Source of the DNA: Fidelibacterota bacterium
Lineage (GTDB): Bacteria > Fidelibacterota > Marinisomatia > Marinisomatales > UBA1611
Direction: 5' to 3'
DNA length: 38,269 nt
Assembly: GCA_029936885.1 (NCBI GenBank)
Contig: JAPYRR010000009.1
Span: forward strand, 1-38,269
Shown piece after piece: positions 15,825 through 25,292 of the stretch. A program made the translations under genes and the position numbers. Positions within the stretch are counted from its first letter, which is position 1. Every line of letters begins with the position of its first letter. The notes under the pieces are model-generated. The model was given only the letters and a program-made list of their open reading frames with translations, made no database searches and was not told the origin of the DNA.

Positions 15825-18054
15825 AAGAATATCACAAGGTAGTATTGCACCTTTAGCATTATTGTTTACCATTGTTAGTATGACGTTTACCGCTTCCTAC
15901 TTAAAGAACTCCTTTACACAAACAGCTATGGAAAAATATCGATATGCTGAATGGAAGGCGCTTTACGCAGCAGAAGCTGGGCTCAATGATGTAGGTGTAA
16001 TCGTTTTGCCTTTTATTGCAGGTGATACATTGTTATTACAGTCTGGTGTAGACTATGGTGAGGATGAAAATGGTGAGCCAATTGGGTCGTATAAAGATAT
16101 AGCATGCACAACTAAGCTTATTCCAGGAACAACGGACAATCTCTACATCGCTTGGGCAACAGGAGTTGCGGAATATAGAACTCCGAGTGGGACGAATGTC
16201 ACTATTGAAAGAGACGTTTATACAACAATGACACCTGAAGGGTTTGAAGATTTTATGTATTTCACCGATGTTGAGGAACCGATTGGCCCTGGAAACACTA
16301 ATACAGTCACCTTTGGGAATTCTGATGTGTTAGAAGGGAAAATTCATACCAACGGTACAATGGTTATGAGCAATTATGGTTGTCCTACATTTACGGGAGA
16401 AGTTACGATTACCTTTAAAGCTGTAGAAGATGGTGGAGGCGGCGTTGATTATGCCAATTGTGATGAAGATATTTTTGAAAATGAAGTTGATGGAGAAACT
16501 GTTTCAATATTGGATACGGTAGGAACAGAAAAATGGCCACCCTCTAATTCAGCAAAAGTTGCCCGACAGCATGCATCTCGAACTTTTGAAGCTGACGATA
16601 AATTATTTAGAGTCGGGAAAAAAGATACTCTCATCATGACAGAGATAAATTTCGTTGAAGGTGGGTATTATGCCACCCAATGGTGGTACAATATTCCACC
16701 CGTGGGAACGCCTCCCGCAGAATATGAATACCTATATGATAGTTCTGCAACAGACCTGACTACTCTAGACGCAACTATGCATCTTTTCCCTAATGATTTT
16801 GACGGAGCAACTAATAGTTATAACGGTAATTTCCTTGTATTGAGCTCAATAGATGCAACTGGGGACAATGTTCATGATGAAATTATTGATCTAGTTGAAG
16901 ATGGAGATGTAATCCGTATTGAAAATGGAAATGGGTCAAAATTCTTATCCTTTACTTCTTCCGGTGCATGGGATTTAGGTGGTGACCGTGTGCGGGTCGC
17001 ATTTTATGCATCTACAGTCGTTTATTCAGGGCCAGTTGGAGAAGGGTTTAGCCCTTTTGAAGCAGTTACCTTTATAAATACCAGCGCTACTACAGGCCTG
17101 GCTGATGATGTTGAATGGAACACATTTCATTATTACCACGATCATGCAGATGCATCTGGATTTTATTGTGAAGCTGGACGGATCCAACATTTTGATTTTG
17201 AATATTGGACTGCGGGCGGAGCCAGTTGTGATATATTTGATTGCCCAGACCAAATCTATTCCAGCGAATATGTTCATATGAATAAAACTTTTTTTCCAAA
17301 AGGTAATTCGCCCAAAGTAATCTATGTTAAGGGTGGACAAGTTTTGGTTCGAGGAACAGTAGATGGTGAATATACCATCGTTACAGATGATTATACCGAA
17401 TACCGCCGCCACGACAACAATAGCATTGTTGATCGCGTTTGGGGCAATATATGGCTGATCGATGATGTAGTTTATGCGGATTCTTACAGCAACGCAGCAA
17501 CGATTCATCCGGATGATGGCGGGACTGAAAATGTTTTGGGTCTTTTAGCAGGTGGAAGTGTGATTATTGCTAATACACGTCCTAATGGTGCTCGAGGACA
17601 GCAATATGGTTCAGATATCAAAATTAATGCTGCAATTATGGCAATGTATGGAGGATTTCTTTCTCATTATTGGCAAAATTCACTTGCCGCATTCCATAAC
17701 TGGAATAGTGGTGTTCAATATGGTGTAATTGCCGATGGGCGGGGCGGCCATAGAAATTTCTATCGTGCCCAATTAGGCAACGCACCAAACTATAATGGTG
17801 TTTATACAGGCACAGACGATTTTAGAGGGGATGTCAATCTTTGGGGATCAATTGTACAATATAAGAGAGGCTATATGCTCCGTAATTACCCTGGACCTTA
17901 TAATACATCTCCAGGAGTTGGGTATGATAAAAACTATCACTACGATTGGAATTTAAGATTAAAACGACCTCCCTATTGGCCAAATCGCGAAAATGAAGAC
18001 GGATCAGTGGTTTTGAATATGTCGTCATATGGTCAACGTAAACCCAAAAAATAA
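15814..18054 (+). CDS. Very large PilX/GspK-like minor pilin
   Basis: This protein of about 746 residues begins like PilX proteins, with a short basic leader, a possible cleavage site (SQG^SIAPLALLF), a hydrophobic helix and the typical EWKALYAAEAGLND segment. Unlike the other prepilins it has no Glu at +5; Pro and Leu occupy +4 and +5. GspK and some PilX proteins also lack this Glu and sit at the pilus tip. The remaining 690 residues are beta-rich and acidic. They include VIYVKGGQVLVRGTVDGEYT and GLLAGGSVIIANTR, a layout seen in DUF4900-like proteins of this kind. I chose the ATG at 15814; ATG 15817 and TTG 15802 are alternatives. PilX is normally about 200 residues, so this is greatly enlarged and may be a tip adhesin. 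Confidence 0.8.
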   Translation: MMFKRISQGSIAPLALLFTIVSMTFTASYLKNSFTQTAMEKYRYAEWKALYAAEAGLNDVGVIVLPFIAGDTLLLQSGVDYGEDENGEPIGSYKDIACTTKLIPGTTDNLYIAWATGVAEYRTPSGTNVTIERDVYTTMTPEGFEDFMYFTDVEEPIGPGNTNTVTFGNSDVLEGKIHTNGTMVMSNYGCPTFTGEVTITFKAVEDGGGGVDYANCDEDIFENEVDGETVSILDTVGTEKWPPSNSAKVARQHASRTFEADDKLFRVGKKDTLIMTEINFVEGGYYATQWWYNIPPVGTPPAEYEYLYDSSATDLTTLDATMHLFPNDFDGATNSYNGNFLVLSSIDATGDNVHDEIIDLVEDGDVIRIENGNGSKFLSFTSSGAWDLGGDRVRVAFYASTVVYSGPVGEGFSPFEAVTFINTSATTGLADDVEWNTFHYYHDHADASGFYCEAGRIQHFDFEYWTAGGASCDIFDCPDQIYSSEYVHMNKTFFPKGNSPKVIYVKGGQVLVRGTVDGEYTIVTDDYTEYRRHDNNSIVDRVWGNIWLIDDVVYADSYSNAATIHPDDGGTENVLGLLAGGSVIIANTRPNGARGQQYGSDIKINAAIMAMYGGFLSHYWQNSLAAFHNWNSGVQYGVIADGRGGHRNFYRAQLGNAPNYNGVYTGTDDFRGDVNLWGSIVQYKRGYMLRNYPGPYNTSPGVGYDKNYHYDWNLRLKRPPYWPNRENEDGSVVLNMSSYGQRKPKK

Positions 18055-18069
18055 TTATTTAGGAACTCT

Positions 18070-19128
18070 ATGTATTTAGGATTAGACATTGGAAGACAAT
18101 ATGTTAAAATGGTCTCCATCGAAAAAACAAAAGAAGGATTCAAAGTCCTTGATGCAGGTTCACGACTTGTACCAGAGCCAAATTCTGCTTTCGACCCGGA
18201 AAAGATTGATCGGCACCATAGGGTGATGGCCGTAAAAGAGCTTTTCAGGCAACAGGGATTGAATCCAAAAAAAATAAAAGGTCTCATCACAGGGATTAAT
18301 GGTTCATCTGCAAGCATTAAACAGATTACGACCATGGAAATGGCGTCAGAAGAATTGGATTCTGCAATGACCTTTGAGGCGAGGAAGCATATTCCAATGG
18401 ATGGTACGGATGCTGTGATTGATTATCAAATCCTGGGGTCAAATCAACGTGAGGTAGACAAAATTGATGTGGGATTAGTCGCATGCACGAAAGGCGTCTT
18501 AAATGGTCATATTGACCTTATTAAAGAATGCGGTTTAAAACCAGGTGTAGTTGATGTGAATCCCATTGCAATTAGTAATGCATTTACATTTATTAAAAAT
18601 ATGCCGGATGATGGATTAGTCGTCATCTTGGATATTGGGGCTGTGTCATCTACTTTGGTGGTTTATGGAAAGGGACAGTTATATTTTACTCGTGACCTTT
18701 TAATTGGTGGGCACCATTTTGTTAAGGAATTGTCAGATAAAAATGAAATCAATTATACTGAAGCTCAGGATATGCTTTATAAGGATGGATTATCTTCTGC
18801 AATTAGTAATGTATCTGCCGATCCAGCAGCAAATGTTGGTATTGCTGAAAGAACCGTTTATGATAATCTGGTTGAAGATTTGCGTAGGTCACTTCGGTTT
18901 TATGCCAAACAAACTGGCCAAAGTTTTTTCCTGAAAATATTTTTATCTGGTGGTGCTGCTGATACACCGGGATTATCCGAATTTGTTTCAAGCAAATTAA
19001 ATATTGAGTGTGATATTTTTAACCCATTTTTTGAATTGGATGGTGCAGATAATTTATCCGTTACAAATCCGAGCCAATATGCAACAGCACTTGGATTAGG
19101 TATTCGTGGAGGAATGATTAATGAGTAA
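18070..19128 (+). CDS. pilM: Type IV pilus inner-membrane platform ATPase-like protein PilM
   Basis: This 352-residue protein has the actin-like fold of PilM. It shows LGLDIGRQYVKMV at the N-terminus (phosphate 1 loop), the SAMTFEARKHIPM segment, VVDVNPIAISNAF, the second phosphate loop VVILDIGAVSSTLVVY, and the adenosine-site motif FLSGGAADTPGLSEF. PilM binds nucleotide in the cytosol and holds the N-terminal tail of PilN. The pairing is supported here: the next gene is PilN-like, starts 8 bases inside this gene, and begins with the PilM-binding type of sequence, IIINLN. Confidence 0.94.
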   Translation: MYLGLDIGRQYVKMVSIEKTKEGFKVLDAGSRLVPEPNSAFDPEKIDRHHRVMAVKELFRQQGLNPKKIKGLITGINGSSASIKQITTMEMASEELDSAMTFEARKHIPMDGTDAVIDYQILGSNQREVDKIDVGLVACTKGVLNGHIDLIKECGLKPGVVDVNPIAISNAFTFIKNMPDDGLVVILDIGAVSSTLVVYGKGQLYFTRDLLIGGHHFVKELSDKNEINYTEAQDMLYKDGLSSAISNVSADPAANVGIAERTVYDNLVEDLRRSLRFYAKQTGQSFFLKIFLSGGAADTPGLSEFVSSKLNIECDIFNPFFELDGADNLSVTNPSQYATALGLGIRGGMINE

Positions 19129-19714
19129 GAATTATATAATCATTAATCTGAACAAAGCAGAAAGTGCGGAGATACGTTTAGAAAGAGTACGGGAACAGGG
19201 TAGATGGGCCACATTTGCGTTTCTATTAATATTCCTGTTAGGCGTGAATTTTAGAGTCTGGATCATTAATAATGGATATAATAATATTATTAGTCTGAAA
19301 AAAGTAGAAATAGAAAGATTAAACGATGAAATTAATAAGCTTCAATCTCAAGGTAAAAATTTATCAAAGAATGATATTCTTGCCTTTGCAGATTTAGAGC
19401 AAGATCGGTTTTTGTGGGCACAAAACTTAGAAGAAATGGGGAATATGACTCCAGACGATATGGCAATTGTTGGTCTACGTTTTAAGCGAGGAAAACTAAC
19501 TATTAAGGGAATAGCTTTAACATTCGAAGATCGTAAGGATTTTGAAATCATTGATGAATATGTTCAAACCCTGAGAAAAAATAAAAATTTTTCAAACAAC
19601 TTCGGTCGAATCAAATATGTAGGGCATAGTAAAGTTTCTGTAAGGGGACAAGAAATTGTTCGATTCGAAATTGAAGCAACTGTTCGGAAAGCCGGACGCA
19701 AATCATTTTCATAG
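19121..19714 (+). CDS. pilN: Type IV pilus inner-membrane protein PilN
   Basis: This 197-residue protein begins MSKNYIIINLNKAE, like the conserved INLLP-type tail by which PilN docks to PilM. One membrane helix follows at about residues 30-50. After that come a coiled-coil (ISLKKVEIERLNDEINKLQS) and an alpha/beta ferredoxin-like domain (MAIVGLRFKRGKLTIKGIAL). It would form the PilN-PilO heterodimer in the periplasm. The start overlaps pilM by 8 bases and pilO begins 8 bases after its stop. Sequence identity in this family is low, so the call rests on topology, the N-terminal motif and gene order together. Confidence 0.88.
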   Translation: MSKNYIIINLNKAESAEIRLERVREQGRWATFAFLLIFLLGVNFRVWIINNGYNNIISLKKVEIERLNDEINKLQSQGKNLSKNDILAFADLEQDRFLWAQNLEEMGNMTPDDMAIVGLRFKRGKLTIKGIALTFEDRKDFEIIDEYVQTLRKNKNFSNNFGRIKYVGHSKVSVRGQEIVRFEIEATVRKAGRKSFS

Positions 19715-19722
19715 AGATATTA

Positions 19723-20298
19723 ATGGTAGAAAAAAGAAATATATTTTTATTTGGCGCACTGATTTTTCTCACGCTTTCTTACTGGGTGAGTGCTTCGATA
19801 TTAATTGGGGATAAACCTTATAAAGTTTTGGTTCTAGAAGCTGAGCAAACTGAATTGAATGAAAATTTGATTAGTGCTCAAATTCTTGCGAGTGAATTAG
19901 ATCGAGTTTTCACACTCTTCCAAGAAAATTTAGCTCTATCTCAGGCCGATTCTTTAGCTGATGATGCGAATCTCCCATTCTTAGGTAATTTAACAGATAT
20001 GTTATCTGACTTAGAAATTAAACTTTTGGGTATCAAACCGAAGCAAAGAGTTAATAAAAACACCTACTTCAAAGCGCCTTATATCGTCACATTAGAATGT
20101 ACATTTGAACAGTTTGGACAATTCTTATCTGAAATGGAAAGATCACCTAGGATGATTACTCTAGATGAATTTGAAGTCAAGAATGGAATTGAACGAATCA
20201 AGCAAAATGTAAATGAAGACAAACTTATGATTCAGGAATTTGTTGTGAATTTATCAACCATTACGTTGGTTAAATCTAAAAAGAAAGTTTCATCATGA
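19723..20298 (+). CDS. pilO: Type IV pilus inner-membrane protein PilO
   Basis: This 191-residue protein has one N-terminal membrane helix (about residues 7-27), a periplasmic coiled-coil (EQTELNENLISAQILASELD), and a C-terminal ferredoxin-like domain with the FEQFGQFLSEMERSPRMITL segment, which matches the typical PilO pattern of a fold ending in -PR-I-. It should pair with PilN. It lies between pilN and the PilP-like gene, whose start overlaps its stop by 4 bases (ATGA), a sign of coupled translation. Confidence 0.87.
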   Translation: MVEKRNIFLFGALIFLTLSYWVSASILIGDKPYKVLVLEAEQTELNENLISAQILASELDRVFTLFQENLALSQADSLADDANLPFLGNLTDMLSDLEIKLLGIKPKQRVNKNTYFKAPYIVTLECTFEQFGQFLSEMERSPRMITLDEFEVKNGIERIKQNVNEDKLMIQEFVVNLSTITLVKSKKKVSS

Positions 20299-20888
20299 GT
20301 GAACGATCCGTAACCATTTGGAACCTACTTGTGGGACTTACAATTGTATCGTTGATTGCCACAGGATTTAAATTATTTCCAATGAATAAAAAATATAATC
20401 GAGTTAAAGCGCGGTCATCTAATGTTCAGTTTGGGACAGATAAAGAATTAGAAAATATTATTGGATTTTTAGAAACTCGATTAGAAGAAAGAAGCAAATT
20501 CCAATTTCAAATTGAAAATTCCCCTATGATGCTGACAAATGTGTTAAGCCTTGCAGATGGTTCAGGAAAACGAGCTAGACGAAATCGCAATGCACTTCGC
20601 GTGGCACTGGTATATCAAAGAGAGAATAATTATCAAGCACAAATTGATTATCGAGGAAAAGCCTTTACCGTTACCATTGGAGATTCGATTCCAAATATTG
20701 GGGTTGTAGAATTCATAGATAATACTCAAGTCATCATTAAAACAAACTCGGGTATTAAAGCTTATCCAGCCCCCATTCGTGAAATTGAAAATTCGGGTGA
20801 TAACAAGATTGAAATAAAAGTTACCAGTTCAAAATTAAGAGAAACGATTCATAAATCACATTCTTCTAATAATTTTGTAACCCAATAA
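20295..20888 (+). CDS. pilP: PilP-like pilotin or linker protein
   Basis: This 197-residue protein has an N-terminal membrane anchor (NLLVGLTIVSLIATGFKLF) and, after a linker, a beta-rich domain. That domain contains YQAQIDYRGKAFTVTIGDSI, followed by GVVEFIDNTQVIIKTNSG. It resembles the PilP/GspC homology region that links the inner-membrane complex to the secretin. Classical PilP is a lipoprotein; this one has no lipobox and is instead anchored by a helix, like GspC. The position between pilO and the secretin supports the call. Confidence 0.75.
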   Translation: MSERSVTIWNLLVGLTIVSLIATGFKLFPMNKKYNRVKARSSNVQFGTDKELENIIGFLETRLEERSKFQFQIENSPMMLTNVLSLADGSGKRARRNRNALRVALVYQRENNYQAQIDYRGKAFTVTIGDSIPNIGVVEFIDNTQVIIKTNSGIKAYPAPIREIENSGDNKIEIKVTSSKLRETIHKSHSSNNFVTQ

Positions 20889-20916
20889 AACAATATCTAA
20901 TAAAATAAATATTAAA

Positions 20917-22371
20917 ATGATGGACGCAAACATAATGAATATTCGAAAACACAGAATGGTATTAATCCTTATTGGATTACTATCCTTTCCCATTCTAGGC
21001 CAAAATAGTTCCAGCGAAAATACAAACTTAATTACAATTCATGCTGAAGATGCATATTTACCAAGTATCCTAGCAATTTTATCAAGGGATAGTGGATATA
21101 ATATTGTAACAGATCCAAATGTGAATCGTTTAGATAAAATTTCTATTCATCTAGATGAAGTTCCAATTGAGCAAGCGATAAATCTTGTAGTACGTGCAGT
21201 AGGTCTTAGTTATGAAATTGTTGGAAATTCTTTTTTAGTTGCAGACCCTAAAAAATTAAAAGAAGAAGTTGGCGTTACATCCTACGTCTTAGAGCTTAAA
21301 TATGCGTCTGCTGCAGATGTAAAAGAATTACTCCAAGATATCTCTAAACAGGTACAGGTTGATATACCGGGGAATAAGCTCCTGATTAATGCGTCGCCTA
21401 AAAAGATTGCCGAGATTATTCAAGTTATCGATCAGATAGATGTACCTGCGCTTCAAATAATGCTTGAAACAAGATTGATAGAAGTAGCTATTGATGCTGA
21501 AGAACAATTAGGCATTGATTGGTCCAGATTATCTAAATTCACAAATATTTTTGCAGAAAATGCCGAAGAATTAACACCCGGAAGTGGATCAATTCTGCCG
21601 GAAGAATCAACATTAGGTGATTTACCTCCTTTTATGCCATTTAACCGATTGAGTAAATCATCTTCAAAGGATAAAACTACGTTTTACCCACGGTATTTTA
21701 GTCGTCAATTAACGGCTTTAGACGTGACATTAGATATGTTGATTAAAAACAATAAAGCTGAAGTTTTGGCGAATTCAAGATTAACCACCATTAACGGTCG
21801 TGAAGCCAATATCAAACTCGTTGATATTGTACCCTATATCTTGAGTTCCGGTGGCGTAGGAGGGCAAGTTCAGGTTCAACGAGAAGAAGTAGGTATAAAA
21901 CTTGATATACTACCCACGGTAAATACAGATGGATACATCACAGTTAGTGTTAAACCGGAAGTGTCAACCATATTTGAATTCATTGGGCCTGATAAAAATA
22001 TTCCTCGGGTAAAAAGTAGATCATCTTCAACAACAATCCGTGTTAGAGATGGTGAGTCAATCGTCATTGGTGGATTATTGAGTAACGATAAAAAACAAAC
22101 AACATTTTCTCTGCCAATATTGAGCAAAATTCCGTGGATAGGAAAAAAGTTATTTACATCTACCGGTATAGTGGAAAGGAAAACGGATCTTATTATTCAA
22201 ATTACACCCACAATTGTTGTTGATGCCTACACAGGCATTACAAAGTCTGATGATATGATAGATTATGAAAATTATGTTATTGGGAGTAGAACTAAAAAAG
22301 AATCAAAACCAGAAATGGATGAAAATGATCAGGGAGAAATTGAAAATGAAAATCCAGGTTCAGGAGAATAA
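20917..22371 (+). CDS. pilQ: Type IV pilus secretin
   Basis: This 484-residue protein is an outer-membrane secretin. After a signal peptide comes an N0/STN-type domain (LPSILAILSRDSGYNIVTD), then an N1/KH-like domain (VLELKYASAADVKELLQDIS). The secretin beta-barrel core follows, with the EVLANSRLTTINGREANIK segment, VPYI, a DGESIVIGGLL stretch and LPILSKIPWIGKKLF, which matches the V-P-LG-IP-LG-LF signature. It would form the multimeric ring through which the pilus leaves the cell. The AMIN domains found in many PilQ proteins are absent, so it is shorter than the usual 600-700 residues. ATGs at 20917, 20920 and 20935 are possible starts; all keep the signal peptide. Confidence 0.95.
   Translation: MMDANIMNIRKHRMVLILIGLLSFPILGQNSSSENTNLITIHAEDAYLPSILAILSRDSGYNIVTDPNVNRLDKISIHLDEVPIEQAINLVVRAVGLSYEIVGNSFLVADPKKLKEEVGVTSYVLELKYASAADVKELLQDISKQVQVDIPGNKLLINASPKKIAEIIQVIDQIDVPALQIMLETRLIEVAIDAEEQLGIDWSRLSKFTNIFAENAEELTPGSGSILPEESTLGDLPPFMPFNRLSKSSSKDKTTFYPRYFSRQLTALDVTLDMLIKNNKAEVLANSRLTTINGREANIKLVDIVPYILSSGGVGGQVQVQREEVGIKLDILPTVNTDGYITVSVKPEVSTIFEFIGPDKNIPRVKSRSSSTTIRVRDGESIVIGGLLSNDKKQTTFSLPILSKIPWIGKKLFTSTGIVERKTDLIIQITPTIVVDAYTGITKSDDMIDYENYVIGSRTKKESKPEMDENDQGEIENENPGSGE
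22362..22367 (+). promoter_or_regulatory. Ribosome binding site that fixes the lipoprotein start
   Basis: AGGAGA stands 5 bases before the ATG at 22373. The frame stays open 108 bases further upstream inside pilQ, but this site and the signal peptide right after the ATG at 22373 mark that codon as the start. Confidence 0.7.
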
Positions 22372-22372
22372 A

Positions 22373-25264
22373 ATGAAATATTTTAAGCAATATTTAATTC
22401 CAATTAATTTAATCATTCTTGGGATGGTTAACTGGAGCTGTGATGAACGAGTTCCGGATGAAACATCTTCATCATCCAATGCAACATTAAGTGTAACGGA
22501 AGCTGTCGTTATTTCTGAAGTAGATCCTGTGACTGTGGGTGAAGTTGTATCGGGATTTTCTAAGGTAAGAATTACAGTTCTCTTAAAAGATGCGGATGAT
22601 AAAGTGATTAAAGATGGTGTTGTTACCTTTTCCTGTGATCAAGGTGGCTCGTTCGATGTGACATCCCCAACAACTGACGAATCGGGTTTAGTTTACGTTA
22701 TTTTTAATCCAAGCGACGATACAGAAGCAGTAGACAAAACATCAACCCAATCAACTTTTGAAGGTGCGACTATTACAGCCAAATATGTGGATGACGTAAC
22801 AACATCTTTTCGATTTGATATTTATAATGAAATAGAAGATGTTTGGCCTTACATCATGAACATTTCAACTGATGTGAATGCCATTCAATTAGATAATGGT
22901 GTCACATCTGCAAATATAGAAGTCCAATTATTTAATAAAAACTTTAAGACTGTCAATAATGTCATTTTATCATTTAGTTCTGATAAAGGGTTTATTGAAC
23001 CGGAAGGAACTACGGATAGTACGGGAAAAGTTACAATGATTTTTCAGGATACTGGTTCTCAAGAAGATATTGGATTGGCCAATATAATTGCTTCTTTTGA
23101 TCATCCGGGATTTAATTCAGCAATCACTGATTCAATCCAGATTACTATCGGAACTGATAACGGGTTAACTCTTGAAGTTATTCCGGTTGCTTATGATGCG
23201 ACCGGATCCATAGTCATTGTGGGTGAAGATGTTGTGGGAAGCCCTGCGGTTACTCTTTTAGTTGCAACTGTCAAGGATACTGCTGGTAACCCCATCGCAG
23301 GAACTCCCGTAGTATTTTTAGTTACTTCTGGCAGTAATGCTGTTGGAACAGTAACGTACCAAAATACGATCTCCAATACTAATGGACAAGTTGTTGCTTA
23401 TTTTGACGATAATGGCACTGTTTATACAGATAATCCTGGAACGCCTAACTATGAAGGCGTTACAGTTATTGCCTCTTTTGGCGATTACATTACGAACCCC
23501 GAACTTTTTAATGTTTATGCCGAAGGAGACGTGTGGCCCTATACTCTTATTGTGAATACGGATACGGATGTCATTCAACTCGATGGTGGAATAGCTGCAA
23601 ATATTACAACGCGTTTACTGAATGCTTTAGGGAACCCAATTAAAAATGCTCAGATAAGTTACACATCAACTTTGGGGTTCATTACTGCAACGGGTTATAC
23701 TGATTCAACAGGAATTGATTCGGCTACCTTTACAGACCTTGGGAATCCGGATGATATTGGTGTTTCTGATATTGTTTCTACTTTCTCCCATCCTGGTTTT
23801 AGTTCCCAGTCTATTCAAGATTCACTTCAGATATATATTGAAGACACATCATTTCAAACTTGCGCCTATATGATTATTCCTGCATCCGCACCGGGTAAGA
23901 TTGTTGTTCGTGATGGTGGTGGTGTAGAATCAACTTTAATTAAAGCAGAAGTGTATGATGATAATGGAAATTTAATCAATACGCCTACACCGGTTGTATT
24001 TACATTAAATCCATTCGTTGGGGATGCATATTTAGATGTTGTAGGGCAAACCACAGCTACCGCTTTTACCGTTAATGGCATTGCGTCTGTTTCCATCAAT
24101 AGTGGAACAATACCAGGACCTGTACGCGTAGAAGTAACATGTGATTGTGATCAAGATGGAACCATAAACCTCAACAGTGTAGCAGTACCCGTGATTATTG
24201 CCTCAGGTCCACCTTATCATATTGAAGCAGAGTACGACCCACAGTCAACCGAAACTATTGGTGGCGGTTTCTACCGAACCGAATGTGCAGCAATTATATC
24301 AGATAGGTGGTATAATCCTGTTGAAGATTCAACTTATGTATATTGGAATATTGATCCTATTGCACCGGATACACTTATCGATGCTTTTGTTGAGGGTGTT
24401 AGTTTCACCAATAATGAGGGCGTTATAAGCGGAGAAGCTATTTCCGGTGTTGCAAGATCATCTATTGTGTATTCAACGGATGCCATTGGAGATATCGGGC
24501 GAGTAAGAGCCTTAACTTTTGGTGCTGGTGGTGATTCAATTTATGTACATATCAATGAAGATGAAGGAGACGCGGCACTATTCTTTTTACCTGGCCAAGT
24601 TATGCTCCTTGCAAATGCAACCTATTGGGATTTTACTTTTAATCCTGATCCAGCCACCATCATTTTAACTGCAATCGTAACTGATTATTATGGAAATGCT
24701 GTAGTAGATGCACCCATTTCATTTACAGGAACAGGTGTAAGCGCTTGGGCTGAACTTGGATTAGAAGTCTATACAGATGAAGGTGTTGATGGCGCAGGTG
24801 TAGGTGATGGATGTTTTACTTGGCGTGATTATGGCTATGATGATAATCCAGCGACATCAGATTGGGGAAATTTCAACGATCATCACGATGCATGGGACGT
24901 TAATAACGACGGTACTTGGACTATCGAAGATGATATTGCAGAAGTTTCTGAACCATTTGACGATTATGGACTGGATGGTGTAGATGGTACTGCAGATGAA
25001 GGTGAAGGAAATGGAGAATGGGACGGATATTCTATGATTGGATGTGAAGCAATTGTAAACACAGACCAGGATGGATATGCAAGGATTATTGTGCAATTTG
25101 ATAAGGCAATTTGCACTTTAGCTAATGAAGATGAAGATTCCGGATTATGTACCTGGGATGATTTTACAGCAACCTTGTCAGCAACATTAATGATCCCACA
25201 AATCACTGCCAGTGATCCAATTGATATTTTATTAGTAAGGTCACAAGATACCTGTGATCAATAA
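22373..25264 (+). CDS. Lipoprotein with alternating Ig-like domains, encoded inside the pilus locus
   Basis: This 963-residue protein starts with a lipoprotein-type signal ending at Cys23 (GMVNWSC); the residues before the Cys are unusual for a strict lipobox but acceptable for the FCB group. Five Big/invasin-like domains follow in an A-B-A-B-A order. A domains lie near 43-150, 263-385 and 496-610 and share the pattern G-P-V-FL-T followed by G-V-Y. B domains lie near 156-260 and 386-495, and both open with DVWPY then IQLD and carry TDSTG and HPGF. The C-terminal third is acidic, with an EF-hand-like loop DVNNDGTWTIEDD at about 842 and GLDGVDGTADEGEGNGEWDG. It may bind calcium. It starts 1 base after pilQ and ends 28 bases before pilB. 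I do not recognise it as a known pilus protein; a surface or secretin-associated role is inferred. Confidence 0.85.
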   Translation: MKYFKQYLIPINLIILGMVNWSCDERVPDETSSSSNATLSVTEAVVISEVDPVTVGEVVSGFSKVRITVLLKDADDKVIKDGVVTFSCDQGGSFDVTSPTTDESGLVYVIFNPSDDTEAVDKTSTQSTFEGATITAKYVDDVTTSFRFDIYNEIEDVWPYIMNISTDVNAIQLDNGVTSANIEVQLFNKNFKTVNNVILSFSSDKGFIEPEGTTDSTGKVTMIFQDTGSQEDIGLANIIASFDHPGFNSAITDSIQITIGTDNGLTLEVIPVAYDATGSIVIVGEDVVGSPAVTLLVATVKDTAGNPIAGTPVVFLVTSGSNAVGTVTYQNTISNTNGQVVAYFDDNGTVYTDNPGTPNYEGVTVIASFGDYITNPELFNVYAEGDVWPYTLIVNTDTDVIQLDGGIAANITTRLLNALGNPIKNAQISYTSTLGFITATGYTDSTGIDSATFTDLGNPDDIGVSDIVSTFSHPGFSSQSIQDSLQIYIEDTSFQTCAYMIIPASAPGKIVVRDGGGVESTLIKAEVYDDNGNLINTPTPVVFTLNPFVGDAYLDVVGQTTATAFTVNGIASVSINSGTIPGPVRVEVTCDCDQDGTINLNSVAVPVIIASGPPYHIEAEYDPQSTETIGGGFYRTECAAIISDRWYNPVEDSTYVYWNIDPIAPDTLIDAFVEGVSFTNNEGVISGEAISGVARSSIVYSTDAIGDIGRVRALTFGAGGDSIYVHINEDEGDAALFFLPGQVMLLANATYWDFTFNPDPATIILTAIVTDYYGNAVVDAPISFTGTGVSAWAELGLEVYTDEGVDGAGVGDGCFTWRDYGYDDNPATSDWGNFNDHHDAWDVNNDGTWTIEDDIAEVSEPFDDYGLDGVDGTADEGEGNGEWDGYSMIGCEAIVNTDQDGYARIIVQFDKAICTLANEDEDSGLCTWDDFTATLSATLMIPQITASDPIDILLVRSQDTCDQ

Positions 25265-25292
25265 CCAATAAGGTGAGGCGCCGATAAAAATT

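Noticed and set aside
17026-17508. A 160-codon open frame on the minus strand inside the large minor pilin gene
   Set aside because: It lies fully antisense to a gene with clear protein features, has a low-complexity Ile/Asn-rich product with no recognisable motif, and no ribosome binding site.
22265-22372. An earlier start for the Ig-domain lipoprotein inside pilQ
   Set aside because: The extension is Lys/Asn/Gln-rich and would bury the signal peptide; a good ribosome binding site sits right before 22373.
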